64,000 nt of DNA from Pelomonas baiyunensis (GTDB lineage Bacteria; Pseudomonadota; Gammaproteobacteria; Burkholderiales; Burkholderiaceae_C): NCBI RefSeq assembly GCF_043555935.1, contig NZ_JBIGIB010000003.1, positions 496,001 through 560,000 on the forward strand. Direction: 5' to 3'. The notes below the pieces were generated by a model. It had not been told where the DNA came from and made no database searches. It saw only the letters and a program-made list of their open reading frames with translations. The position numbers and the translations under genes were made by a program. Shown piece by piece: positions 26,517 to 34,120 of this stretch; position 1 is the first letter of the stretch, and each line of letters starts with the position of its first letter.

Positions 26517-27857
26517 ATGTCTCAAAGCCCCCAAGCTGCTGCCAAATCCGCCCCGCTGCACCGGTTGTTGATGCAGGCGGCCGATGCGGTGCAGGGCGTG
26601 CGCGAGGGCAAGTCCCTGACCGACCTGCTGGCCCGCGTGCCGGCCGACCTGCGCCCCGGCACCCAGGCGCTCACCTTCGCTGCGCTGCGCCGCCTGGGCA
26701 GCGCCGAGGCCACGCGCCAGCAACTCGCCCCCAAGGCGCCGCCGCCCCGGGTGGACGCGCTGCTGCTGCTGGCCCTGGCCCTGCTGTGGCCCGAGCCCGC
26801 CGGCGGCCCGGCCCCCATGTACGCCGACCACACCCTGGTGGACCAGGCCGTGGCTGCCGCCAAGACCCGCGCGCCGGCCAGCGCCAATTTCGTGAACGCC
26901 GTGCTGCGCCGGTTCCTGCGCGAGCGCGACGGGCTGGTGGCCGCAGCCCAGCGCAGCCCGCTGGGCGCCTTCAACCACCCGCTGTGGTGGATTGAAAAGC
27001 TCAAGCAGGACTGGCCGACGCAGTGGCAGGCCATCCTGGCCGCCAACAACCGGCCGCCGCCGATGACGCTGCGGGTGCATGCCCAACGCAGCACGCCCGC
27101 ACAGTACGTGCAGCGGCTGGCCGAGGCCGGCATTGCCGCCCGCGTGCTGGGCGCGCCGGCCGCGCAGGCCGTGGTGCTGGCGCAGCCGGTGCCGGTGTCG
27201 GCCTTGCCAGGCTTTGCCGAGGGCCTCGTGTCGGTGCAAGACGCCGCCGCCCAGTTGGCTGCGCCGCTGGTGGTGGGCACGGGGCTGCGCCCCGGCGCCC
27301 GCGTGCTGGACGCCTGCGCCGCCCCCGGCGGCAAGACCGCGCACCTGCTGGAGCTGCAACCCGACCTGCAGCTCACCGCGCTGGACGCCGACGCCCAGCG
27401 CCTGCGCCGCGTGCAAGAGAACCTGCAGCGCCTGGGCCAGACGGCCACGCTGCAGGCCACCGACGCGCGCCAGACCTCCGGTTGGTGGAACGGCCAGCCC
27501 TTCGACGCCATCTTGCTGGACGCCCCCTGCAGCGCCTCCGGCATCGTGCGCCGCCACCCGGACGTGCGCTGGCTGCGCCGGCCCGACGACATCGCCGCGC
27601 TGGCCCGCATCCAGGCCGAGCTGTTGGACGCCCTGTGGCCCCTGCTGGCCCCGGGCGGCCGGCTGGTGTACGCCACCTGCTCGGTGTTCCGTGCCGAGGG
27701 GCAGGCCCAGCTCGACGCGTTTTTGCAACGCCAAGCTGACGCGAAGTCCCACGCCGTGCCTGGGTTCACGGGGCACCTGCTGCCCGTGGCAGAGAATGCC
27801 TCGGACGCAGAGCCGCCCCTGGACGGCTTCTTCTACGCCCTGATCACCAAACCCTGA
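26517..27857 (+). CDS. rsmB: 16S rRNA (cytosine-967-C5)-methyltransferase
   Basis: 446 residues. An N-terminal NusB-like helical domain (about 1-150; LVDQAVAAAKTRAPASANFV, NAVLRRFL) precedes a SAM-dependent m5C methyltransferase domain. SAM loop VLDACAAPGGKTAHLLEL, motif IV DAPCSASGIVRRHPDVRW and catalytic Cys in LVYATCSVFRAEG. It heads a run with the next three genes (2-base gap, then overlapping genes), the usual Burkholderiales order. Confidence 0.95.
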   Translation: MSQSPQAAAKSAPLHRLLMQAADAVQGVREGKSLTDLLARVPADLRPGTQALTFAALRRLGSAEATRQQLAPKAPPPRVDALLLLALALLWPEPAGGPAPMYADHTLVDQAVAAAKTRAPASANFVNAVLRRFLRERDGLVAAAQRSPLGAFNHPLWWIEKLKQDWPTQWQAILAANNRPPPMTLRVHAQRSTPAQYVQRLAEAGIAARVLGAPAAQAVVLAQPVPVSALPGFAEGLVSVQDAAAQLAAPLVVGTGLRPGARVLDACAAPGGKTAHLLELQPDLQLTALDADAQRLRRVQENLQRLGQTATLQATDARQTSGWWNGQPFDAILLDAPCSASGIVRRHPDVRWLRRPDDIAALARIQAELLDALWPLLAPGGRLVYATCSVFRAEGQAQLDAFLQRQADAKSHAVPGFTGHLLPVAENASDAEPPLDGFFYALITKP

Positions 27858-27858
27858 T

Positions 27859-28419
27859 TTGTTCGCCCGGCTCGTCATCGCTGCCTTCTTCGCCGTGCTG
27901 CTGGCCCTGGTGCCGGGCGGCGCGCGGGCCGAGGGCATCGAGCTGGCGCAACTGGCCACCCGCAAGGCCGACGACGGGCTGGAGCTGAGCTTCACCACCC
28001 GCTTCGAACTCGGCCACGCGGCCGACGACGCGCTGCACAAGGGCGTGCCGCTGTACTTCGTGGCCGAGGCCACCGTGCTGCGCAACCGCTGGTACTGGCG
28101 CGATGCCCGCGTGGCGCGTGCCGAGCGCACCTGGCGCCTGGCCTGGCAGCCGCTGACCCGGCAGTACCGCGTCTCCAACGGCGGGCTGCATCAAAGCTTC
28201 AACTCGCTGGAAGAAGCCATGACGGTGCTGCGCGGGCAGAGCGCCTGGCGCATTGCCGAGCCCAAGGACATCGACGACGGCGGCAGCTACTACCTCGAAT
28301 TCAGCTACCGGCTGGACGTGAGCCAGTTGCCCCGGCCGATGCAGATCGGGCTGCAGTCGGGCTTCGCCCTCAGCCTTGAGCAACGGCGCAACTTCGCGCC
28401 GGACTTCAGCCTGCGATGA
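27859..28419 (+). CDS. DUF4390 secreted protein
   Basis: 186 residues, predicted TTG start two bases after rsmB's stop. Signal peptide to about 25 (VPGGARAEG). The body is beta-rich: LELSFTTRFELGHAADDALH, PLYFVAEATVLRNRWYWRDA, and LTRQYRVSNGGLHQSFNSLE, the DUF4390 pattern. It always lies between rsmB and an NtrY-like kinase in relatives, but its role is unknown. The stop overlaps the next gene's start as ATGA. Confidence 0.87.
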   Translation: MFARLVIAAFFAVLLALVPGGARAEGIELAQLATRKADDGLELSFTTRFELGHAADDALHKGVPLYFVAEATVLRNRWYWRDARVARAERTWRLAWQPLTRQYRVSNGGLHQSFNSLEEAMTVLRGQSAWRIAEPKDIDDGGSYYLEFSYRLDVSQLPRPMQIGLQSGFALSLEQRRNFAPDFSLR

Positions 28420-30701
28420 CCCGCGCCGCTCGCTGGGGCTGGGTCATCACGCTGGTGACCCTCACGGGTGTGGCCGGCGTGCTGGGCTTCCTGCTGAGCG
28501 TGGGCACCACGTCCGAGCGCGGCTTCTTCGAGCGGCACTACCACTGGCTGTACTGGGTGAATGTGGCCGTGGCGGTGGTGCTGGCCCTGGTCATCGTGAC
28601 GGCAGCCGTGCGCCTGGCCGTGCGGGTGCGCCAGGGGCGGTTCGGCAGCCGCTTGCTGTTCAAGCTCGCGTCCATCTTTGCGCTGGTGGGCGTGATTCCG
28701 GGCTTGATGATTTACGCGGTGTCCTACCAGTTCGTGAACCGCAGCATCGAGACCTGGTTCGACGTGAAACTGGCCAGCGCGCTGGAAGCCGGCCTGAACC
28801 TCGGACGCGGCACGCTGGACGCCATGGTCAGCGACCTGGGCGCCAAAACCCGCGACGCCGCCGAGCAGCTGGCCGAGAACAACGCGCCGCAACTGCTGGC
28901 CCTGGAGCGCCTGCGCGACAAGCTGGGCGCCCGCACCGTGGCCCTGGTGGGTGGCAATGGCCAGATCGTGCTGGAAAGCGGCGGCGATGCCCGCCAGCTC
29001 ACGCCCGACCGCCCCAGCGGCAGCATGCTGCGCCAGGCGCGCGGCGGCAGCGTGGCCAGCCAACTCGAAGGCTTGGAAGACGAGGCCGCTGCCCTGCAAG
29101 GCCGCGCCCAGATCCGCAGCCTGGCCCTGCTGCCCAACACCGAACTGCGCCTGGGCCTGGGCGAGCGCTACCTGATGGTGGTGCAGCGCATCCCGGCGTC
29201 CATGCTCACCAACGCGCTGGCCGTGCAAGCCGCCAACAACGAGTACCAGCAACGCTCGCTGGAGCGTGACGGCCTGCGGCGCATGTACCTGGGCACGCTG
29301 ACGCTGGTGCTCATCCTGGCCACGTTCGGCGCCCTGCTGCTGGCCGTGACGCTGGGCAACCAGCTCGCGCGGCCGCTGCTGCTGCTGGCCGACGGCGTGC
29401 GCCAGGTGGCGCAGGGCGACCTGTCGGTGCGGCCGGCTCTGGCCTCACGCGATGAACTCGGCGGCCTGACCCGCTCGTTTGCCGACATGACCGGCCAGCT
29501 GGCCGACGCCCGAGCGCAGGTCACCCGCACCGTGGCTGAACTGGACGCCGCCCGCACCCACCTGCAGACCATCCTCGACAACCTCACGGCCGGCGTGCTG
29601 GTGTTCGACGCCCGCGGGCACCTGGAAACCGTCAACCCCGGCGCCACGCGCATCCTGCGGCTGCCCTTGTCGGCCTTCGTCGGCCGGCCGCTGGCCGATG
29701 TGGCCGGCTTGGCCGAGTTCTCGGCCGCGCTGGATCGCCGCTTCGAGCAGAGTTCCAGCGCCGACGGCGAGCGCGACATGGACCGCGAGCTCTGGCAAGA
29801 GTCCTTCGAGCTGCAGCTCGACCCCAAGCAAGACCCGCTCACCCTGCTCGTGCGCGGCGCGCCGCTGCCGCAGGGCGCGCGGCTGGTGGTGTTTGACGAC
29901 ATCTCCGAGGTCGTTTCGGCCCAGCGCTCGGCCGCCTGGAGCGAAGTGGCCCGCCGGCTGGCGCACGAAATCAAGAACCCGCTCACGCCCATTCAGCTGT
30001 CGGCCGAGCGCCTGCAGCACAAGCTCGAAGCCAAGCTCGAAGGCACCGACCAGGCCATGCTCGTGCGCTCGGTGGCCACCATCGTCAACCAGGTGCAGGC
30101 GATGAAGCAGCTGGTCAACGAGTTCCGCGACTACGCCCGCCTGCCCTCGGCCCAGCTGAAAGCCCTGGACCTCAACGCCCTCATCCAGGAAGTGCTCAGC
30201 CTCTACGCCGAGCCGCAGGATCGCGGCCGCCTCACGGCCGACCTCGGCGCGCGCCTGCCGCACATCAAGGGCGACGCGAGCCAGCTGCGCCAGGTCATCC
30301 ACAACCTCGTGCAAAACGCGCTCGACGCGGTGCACGACCGCGCCGACGGCCACGTCACCGTGCGCTCCGTGCTCACCTACACCGACACCGGCACGCCCCG
30401 CTCGGTGCGGCTGGTCATCATCGACAACGGCCCCGGCTTCGCCGAGAAAGTGCTCAAGCGCGCCTTCGAGCCCTACGTCACCACCAAGGCCAAAGGCACC
30501 GGCCTCGGGCTGGCCGTGGTCAAGAAAATTGCCGATGAACACGGCGCCCGCATCGCACTGCGCAACCTGCATCCGGCTTCCGATGCGGGTTCTCCCCCGG
30601 AGGGGGCACCCGATGCGGTCGTGATCGGCGCCCAAGTTTCGCTATCATTTTCGAATCTGACCCCCGCCACCGAGCCCGGTGTGCCGGGTGCCAAGACCTA
30701 A
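28416..30701 (+). CDS. NtrY-like membrane sensor histidine kinase
   Basis: 761 residues. Several N-terminal membrane helices (about 8-30, 45-68, 85-105) and another near 290-315, then HAMP (ARPLLLLADGVRQVAQGDL), PAS (LQTILDNLTAGVLVFDARGH), HisKA with His517 (RLAHEIKNPLTPIQLSAERL) and the ATPase with VIHNLVQNALDAV, IDNGPGFAEKV and KGTGLGLAVVKKI. This is the NtrY layout, linked in other bacteria to nitrogen or redox and envelope signals. Start overlaps the DUF4390 stop; the partner regulator begins six bases after its stop. Confidence 0.93.
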   Translation: MTRAARWGWVITLVTLTGVAGVLGFLLSVGTTSERGFFERHYHWLYWVNVAVAVVLALVIVTAAVRLAVRVRQGRFGSRLLFKLASIFALVGVIPGLMIYAVSYQFVNRSIETWFDVKLASALEAGLNLGRGTLDAMVSDLGAKTRDAAEQLAENNAPQLLALERLRDKLGARTVALVGGNGQIVLESGGDARQLTPDRPSGSMLRQARGGSVASQLEGLEDEAAALQGRAQIRSLALLPNTELRLGLGERYLMVVQRIPASMLTNALAVQAANNEYQQRSLERDGLRRMYLGTLTLVLILATFGALLLAVTLGNQLARPLLLLADGVRQVAQGDLSVRPALASRDELGGLTRSFADMTGQLADARAQVTRTVAELDAARTHLQTILDNLTAGVLVFDARGHLETVNPGATRILRLPLSAFVGRPLADVAGLAEFSAALDRRFEQSSSADGERDMDRELWQESFELQLDPKQDPLTLLVRGAPLPQGARLVVFDDISEVVSAQRSAAWSEVARRLAHEIKNPLTPIQLSAERLQHKLEAKLEGTDQAMLVRSVATIVNQVQAMKQLVNEFRDYARLPSAQLKALDLNALIQEVLSLYAEPQDRGRLTADLGARLPHIKGDASQLRQVIHNLVQNALDAVHDRADGHVTVRSVLTYTDTGTPRSVRLVIIDNGPGFAEKVLKRAFEPYVTTKAKGTGLGLAVVKKIADEHGARIALRNLHPASDAGSPPEGAPDAVVIGAQVSLSFSNLTPATEPGVPGAKT

Positions 30702-30707
30702 GGATTC

Positions 30708-31412
30708 ATGGCCACCATTCTTGTTGTCGACGACGAGCTCGGCATTCGCGCCCTGCTGTCAGAAATCCTCAGCGACGAGGGGCACACCATCGAGTTGGCC
30801 GAGAACGCCACGCAGGCGCGATCGGTGCGCGAGCGCATGCGGCCCGACCTCGTGCTGCTCGACATCTGGATGCCCGATGTCGACGGCGTGACCCTGCTCA
30901 AAGAGTGGGGCAGTGCCGGCCTGCTGACCATGCCCGTCATCATGATGAGCGGCCACGGCACCATCGACACCGCGGTGGAAGCCACCAAGTTCGGCGCCAT
31001 CGCCTTCCTGGAAAAACCCATCACGCTGCAAAAGCTGCTGCGCGCGGTGGAACAAGCCCTCGTCAAAACCGCCCCGCCGCGCCCCGCGCCCGCCGTGCCC
31101 GGCCTGCCCAGCTACACCCGCGTGGCCGATGTCGGCAGCCTGCCAGTGGCCAGCAGCCACAGCATGGCGCTGTCCAGCCACATGCCGGTCAGCAACGCGC
31201 TCGCGTCGGAGCAGACCTTCGAACTCGACCGCCCGCTCCGCGAGGCGCGCGACGCCTTCGAGAAGAGCTACTTCGAGTTCCACCTCGCCAAGGAAAACGG
31301 CTCCATGACCCGCGTGGCCGAGAAGACTGGCCTGGAGCGCACCCACCTGTACCGCAAGCTCAAGCAACTCGGCGTTGACCTCAGCCGCAACAAACGCGGC
31401 GCCGGCGGCTGA
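30708..31412 (+). CDS. NtrX-like response regulator lacking the AAA+ domain
   Basis: 234 residues. Receiver domain with D8/D9, phospho-acceptor D52 (VLLDIWMPDVDG), S79 and K101 (FLEKPIT). A ~75-residue Ala/Pro/Ser-rich linker takes the place of the sigma-54-contacting AAA+ ATPase that NtrX and NtrC carry. A Fis-type helix-turn-helix ends it (MTRVAEKTGLERTHLYRKLK). So it can bind DNA but not open sigma-54 promoters. It pairs with the NtrY-like kinase six bases upstream. The short form is common in this order. Confidence 0.92.
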   Translation: MATILVVDDELGIRALLSEILSDEGHTIELAENATQARSVRERMRPDLVLLDIWMPDVDGVTLLKEWGSAGLLTMPVIMMSGHGTIDTAVEATKFGAIAFLEKPITLQKLLRAVEQALVKTAPPRPAPAVPGLPSYTRVADVGSLPVASSHSMALSSHMPVSNALASEQTFELDRPLREARDAFEKSYFEFHLAKENGSMTRVAEKTGLERTHLYRKLKQLGVDLSRNKRGAGG

Positions 31413-31440
31413 CCACAGCACAGAAATCTGTGCTACAGTC
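31411..31440 (+). promoter_or_regulatory. probable promoter region of tRNA-Phe with an 18-bp palindrome
   Basis: AGCACAGA-AA-TCTGTGCT (31417-31434) is a perfect inverted repeat in the 68-bp gap before the tRNA. It runs into TGTGCTACAGT, which fits an extended -10 box (TACAGT, 31434-31439), with CTGACC 17 bases upstream. No T-run follows, so a terminator for the upstream gene is less likely. Inferred only. Confidence 0.35.
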
Positions 31441-31480
31441 ACGGACTTCGCTGATCGGCTCAACGCCGTGACGTGCGAAA

Positions 31481-31556
31481 GGCCTGGTAGCTCAGTTGGT
31501 AGAGCAGCGGATTGAAAATCCGCGTGTCGGTGGTTCGATTCCGCCCCAGGCCACCA
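31481..31556 (+). tRNA. tRNA-Phe (anticodon GAA)
   Basis: 76 bases including encoded CCA. Acceptor GGCCTGG pairs with CCAGGCC; D-arm GCTC/GAGC; anticodon loop TTGAAAA with GAA; T-arm with GGTTCGATTCC. Complete and apparently functional. Its 3' part is repeated twice downstream, so it is the integration target of two elements. Confidence 0.98.
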
Positions 31557-31559
31557 AGA
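31509..31559 (+). repeat. attachment site copy 1 (tRNA-Phe 3' end)
   Basis: 51 bp from GGATTGAAAATCC in the anticodon arm through CCACCAAGA. Identical to 41044-41094; the part 31512-31557 is identical to 53627-53672. Confidence 0.92.
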
Positions 31560-31572
31560 AAATCAACGACTT

Positions 31573-31600
31573 AGCCCAGCCTCACCCGCTGGGCTTTGTT
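31573..31600 (+). terminator. terminator after tRNA-Phe supplied by element 1
   Basis: AGCCCAGC (31573-31580) pairs with GCTGGGCT (31588-31595), followed by a T-rich stretch (TTGTTGTTT). It lies 17 bases past the tRNA. Confidence 0.75.
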
Positions 31601-32042
31601 GTTTCTGGGGTTCATGTAGCCACCATGTAGCGGTCGGGGCAGCTAAGCGCCTCGTTGACGCGCACTCACCGAAGCATTCCGAAGCGTTCGCGGATGCGGG
31701 CACGAGCCCCACGCAGCAGGCCGCAGCATCCGGCAGCACGCCTGAGACATGCGCGGCGCAGCAGGAGTCAGCAGTTCGTCAGCACGCCAGCAGCGGCCCA
31801 GGTTGCGCGCCGGTTGCAGAAAGTTGCGCCGGGCGCCGTAGCTTTCGGCTCGGCTTTCACCGGCTTTCGATGCGGCCCGCGCAACAGCGCAACACAAAAC
31901 GAAACAGCGCTGGGCGGTGCATTGCCTGTTGCGTGACAGAGGCACAGCCCGCGTGCATGAAGCGCGCTCGACTGGAAATGAAACAGGCCCGGGGGTGCCG
32001 GGCCTGGATGGCGTGAAGGCGCGGACAGGCCGCGCGCTCGGG
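31601..32042. other. left non-coding region of element 1 with repeated heptamers
   Basis: No credible gene. It holds ATGTAGC twice at 31614-31631, matched near the other end of the element (40895-40913). It also holds four heptamers: GTTGCGC at 31802-31808 and 31823-31829, then the reverse form GCGCAAC at 31879-31885 and 31887-31893. These could be protein-binding sites for integration, replication or transfer. Confidence 0.5.
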
Positions 32043-32294
32043 TCAGTGCTGGGTCTGCGCCAGGTGGGCGAAGAAGGGGGCCACGAATTGGGCCTGGAAG
32101 TGACCCGCGTCCAGGCCCGCCAGGTCGGCCGCACCGCTCAGGCCGGCGACGGTGGCGCGGGCAATCTCGGTCGCGCTGGCGCCGCTGAAGCCGCGGGCGG
32201 CCGCCTTCCAGGCCTTGGGGTTGGCACGGTACAGCCAGTGCTGGAACTGGATGTTGGCGGTCAGGAGGGTGGCTTGCTGGGTGGTTGCGTTCAT
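32043..32294 (-). CDS. small unrecognised protein of element 1
   Basis: 83 residues (MNATTQQATLLTANIQFQHW...), one domain, no signal or membrane segment. The middle has an Ala-rich helical stretch (SGASATEIARATVAGLSGAA) and the ending FVAPFFAHLAQ. The start at 32294 has a good GGAG site ten bases upstream. An inverted repeat with GTCTACCTG arms lies ~90 bases upstream. I do not recognise it; phasin-like or regulatory roles are guesses. Confidence 0.6.
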   Translation of the reverse strand: MNATTQQATLLTANIQFQHWLYRANPKAWKAAARGFSGASATEIARATVAGLSGAADLAGLDAGHFQAQFVAPFFAHLAQTQH

Positions 32295-32382
32295 GTCGTT
32301 CTCCAGTGAGTTGCGCCGGGGTTGGCGTGGCTCAACTGTGCCGAGATGGTCCAAGGAAATCGACGCCCCTGGATGGTCAACT

Positions 32383-32412
32383 GTCTACCTGCGGAGTCGG
32401 TTTCAGGTAGAC
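32383..32412. promoter_or_regulatory. GTCTACCTG inverted repeat, possible operator
   Basis: GTCTACCTG (32383-32391) and CAGGTAGAC (32404-32412) are perfect inverted copies 12 bases apart. A further GTCTACC is at 32425-32431. The same octamer lies before two other units of element 1 (34037 and 39402). Confidence 0.5.
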
Positions 32413-32452
32413 ATCACCGAGTTCGTCTACCCATCGTTTACCGGGACTTTCC

Positions 32453-32989
32453 CTACCCGTCCCAGTGCCACCGGACAGGGCCGGCAGCCATCACCGTGAT
32501 GTCACACAGTCCAAGCGAGCGAATGACGGAGCCGTCGCAATGCTCGGCGTCTGGGTGGCCATGGGGGGAGACGTAGATGCACAGCCTTTCATCGCGTCGA
32601 GCATCAACCAGCCTGCGAGCACTGCCCGGTAGCCAGCTCGACGGCCCGAGGCTGTTTCCGTCATGGACGGCCCGTGCCCAGGCGCCAGGGGCCGCCGCCG
32701 CTCCGGTCCCGTGCTCGGCCGGGTCGCACACTCCGTAGCTCACCCGCAGCGCCAGAGGCTCGCGCAGCCTGGTCAGCAGCCCTCTGCGGCGCCGTTCAGC
32801 CTGCGGGCTGCAGTCGATCACCCAGACGTGCCGGTACAGCCGCTTGGCCACTGCATTGATGCCAGCGACACACAGCGCCGTGGCAGCGCTCGCGGGCACG
32901 ATGCACGGCTCCGGGTGCTGCTCCTTGGCCAGGCGCACCAGTTCCAGGCAGGCCCGTGAGTTCCAGATGGTCGGCGATGCTCTGTCCAT
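32453..32989 (-). CDS. unrecognised protein, last gene of element 1 cargo operon
   Basis: 178 residues, no signal or membrane helix. It contains an alpha/beta-looking stretch (ALCVAGINAVAKRLYRHVWV IDCSP region), an Arg-rich segment (AERRRRGLLTRLRE) and several His/Cys pairs (VSPHGHPDAEHCDG) that could bind metal. Start nine bases after the preceding gene's stop, same strand. Function unknown; the context suggests cargo not needed for transfer. Confidence 0.55.
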   Translation of the reverse strand: MDRASPTIWNSRACLELVRLAKEQHPEPCIVPASAATALCVAGINAVAKRLYRHVWVIDCSPQAERRRRGLLTRLREPLALRVSYGVCDPAEHGTGAAAAPGAWARAVHDGNSLGPSSWLPGSARRLVDARRDERLCIYVSPHGHPDAEHCDGSVIRSLGLCDITVMAAGPVRWHWDG

Positions 32990-32998
32990 GCCCCGGGC

Positions 32999-33445
32999 TC
33001 ACAGTCCGATGATGGTGATGGACTTCCAGTGCCGGAGGGCAGCGGTAACCCAGTCGCTGACTGCATCCAGGTCTGCGGCAAGCTCGGCCGGCAGAGTGGG
33101 GAAGCCGCGCGCCAGTTCCCAGCGCAACGCCACAGGAAGCTCGGGCAGCAGCACATGCAGCATGGGCGCCTCATCGGCCTCTCGCAGGCGCTGCGCCACC
33201 TCGGCGAGATAGTCCAAGAAGGGCTCCCATGCAGACGCGTCAGCGTGCGTGCGCCGGTAGCGGTCGTAGTCCGGGACTCGACCCTCAATGAGGGGCTCCA
33301 GCATGCGCTCCCACTCGTCCATTCGGACGAAGGTACCGTCAGGCGCCCAATGCTTGCCGTCGTCCGGGCCGGGCGCCAGCTCATACCAATGACCTCGCGG
33401 CCAGTTGCTGGCATCCACCTCTGCCAAGGAGCACAGCTTCAGCAT
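32999..33445 (-). CDS. unrecognised acidic protein, middle gene of cargo operon
   Basis: 148 residues, acidic, soluble. A basic/aromatic start (NWPRGHWYELAPGPDDGKHW) precedes a largely helical body (WEPFLDYLAEVAQRLREAD, LPVALRWELARGFPTLPAEL). Start codon lies one base after the upstream gene's stop (TGA-G-ATG), so translation is coupled. Small size, acidity and pairing would fit an inhibitor or immunity-type protein, but this is speculative. Confidence 0.55.
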   Translation of the reverse strand: MLKLCSLAEVDASNWPRGHWYELAPGPDDGKHWAPDGTFVRMDEWERMLEPLIEGRVPDYDRYRRTHADASAWEPFLDYLAEVAQRLREADEAPMLHVLLPELPVALRWELARGFPTLPAELAADLDAVSDWVTAALRHWKSITIIGL

Positions 33446-33446
33446 C

Positions 33447-33911
33447 TCACTCCTCCTGCAGCGCGCGGGCTGCGTCGAACTCTTCCTTCGTGGCCCTGTC
33501 AGCTAGGGCACGAGACAGCACCTGTGCCAGCGATGCCAGCTCTCTGGTTGTGAACTTCGTGCGCCCCTCATCCAGCGACTGGAGCGCAGCCAGCCGGTTG
33601 CGGCGATTCACCTCTACCTGATACAGGAACAAACTCGCCGCATGCGGCCCCTTGCCGGGTGGGTAGACGATCGGCTTGCGGTCCTGGGGTCGATCAAGCT
33701 CGGTCTCACCGCATGCGCGCAGAACGTCATCGATCAGCCAGCGCAGGCGCAAGAGTCCGTCCTTAGATAGGGTGGCTTGGAGCTTGCGGTGCGGTTCCGG
33801 CCGGCGTGCAGTCGGCACAAAGCTCCATAGCTCCAGGTTGTAGCCCTGCTCGTTGGCTCCGAGCTTGGCACCCAGCTCATAGGCTGGCGTGCTGATGAGG
33901 TTGGCTTCCAT
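33447..33911 (-). CDS. unrecognised protein, first gene of cargo operon
   Basis: 154 residues starting MEANLISTPAYELGAKLG, with a GGAG ribosome site 7 bases upstream. Basic helical C-terminus (EVNRRNRLAALQSLDEGRTK, LASLAQVLSRALADRATKEE). The middle (LRLRWLIDDVLRACGETELD) is alpha-helical. An in-frame extension upstream exists but has no ribosome site. It leads a three-gene unit with coupled downstream genes. A GTCTACCT motif lies ~130 bp upstream. Function unknown. Confidence 0.6.
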   Translation of the reverse strand: MEANLISTPAYELGAKLGANEQGYNLELWSFVPTARRPEPHRKLQATLSKDGLLRLRWLIDDVLRACGETELDRPQDRKPIVYPPGKGPHAASLFLYQVEVNRRNRLAALQSLDEGRTKFTTRELASLAQVLSRALADRATKEEFDAARALQEE

Positions 33912-34036
33912 GTCATCTCCGTTCCCGCTGCTCTGAATCGTCAGGGCAGCGTGCGGGGAAGACGCGGCTCGACGCTTTAGCCGGTCATTTGTTGCGCGCC
34001 TCGGCAAGTGGTCGGATAAATCCGGCGCGATCAGGT

Positions 34037-34044
34037 GTCTACCT
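34037..34044 (+). promoter_or_regulatory. GTCTACCT site upstream of the cargo operon
   Basis: One of the recurring octamers of element 1 (compare 32383 and 39402), here in the 209-bp gap between the polyvalent-protein gene's 3' end and the cargo operon. Flanks read AGGTGTCTACCT, a partial palindrome. Confidence 0.35.
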
Positions 34045-34120
34045 AATGGGTGGATCTTACGGTGTCGTGGCTGCCCTGTGTTGGACAGGATGCGTACAAG
34101 GTTGGACAGCCGCAACGCGG

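Noticed and set aside
31643..32134. Open frame in the left non-coding part of element 1
   Set aside because: Arg/Pro/Ser-rich, no ribosome site, crosses the heptamer block; not a gene.
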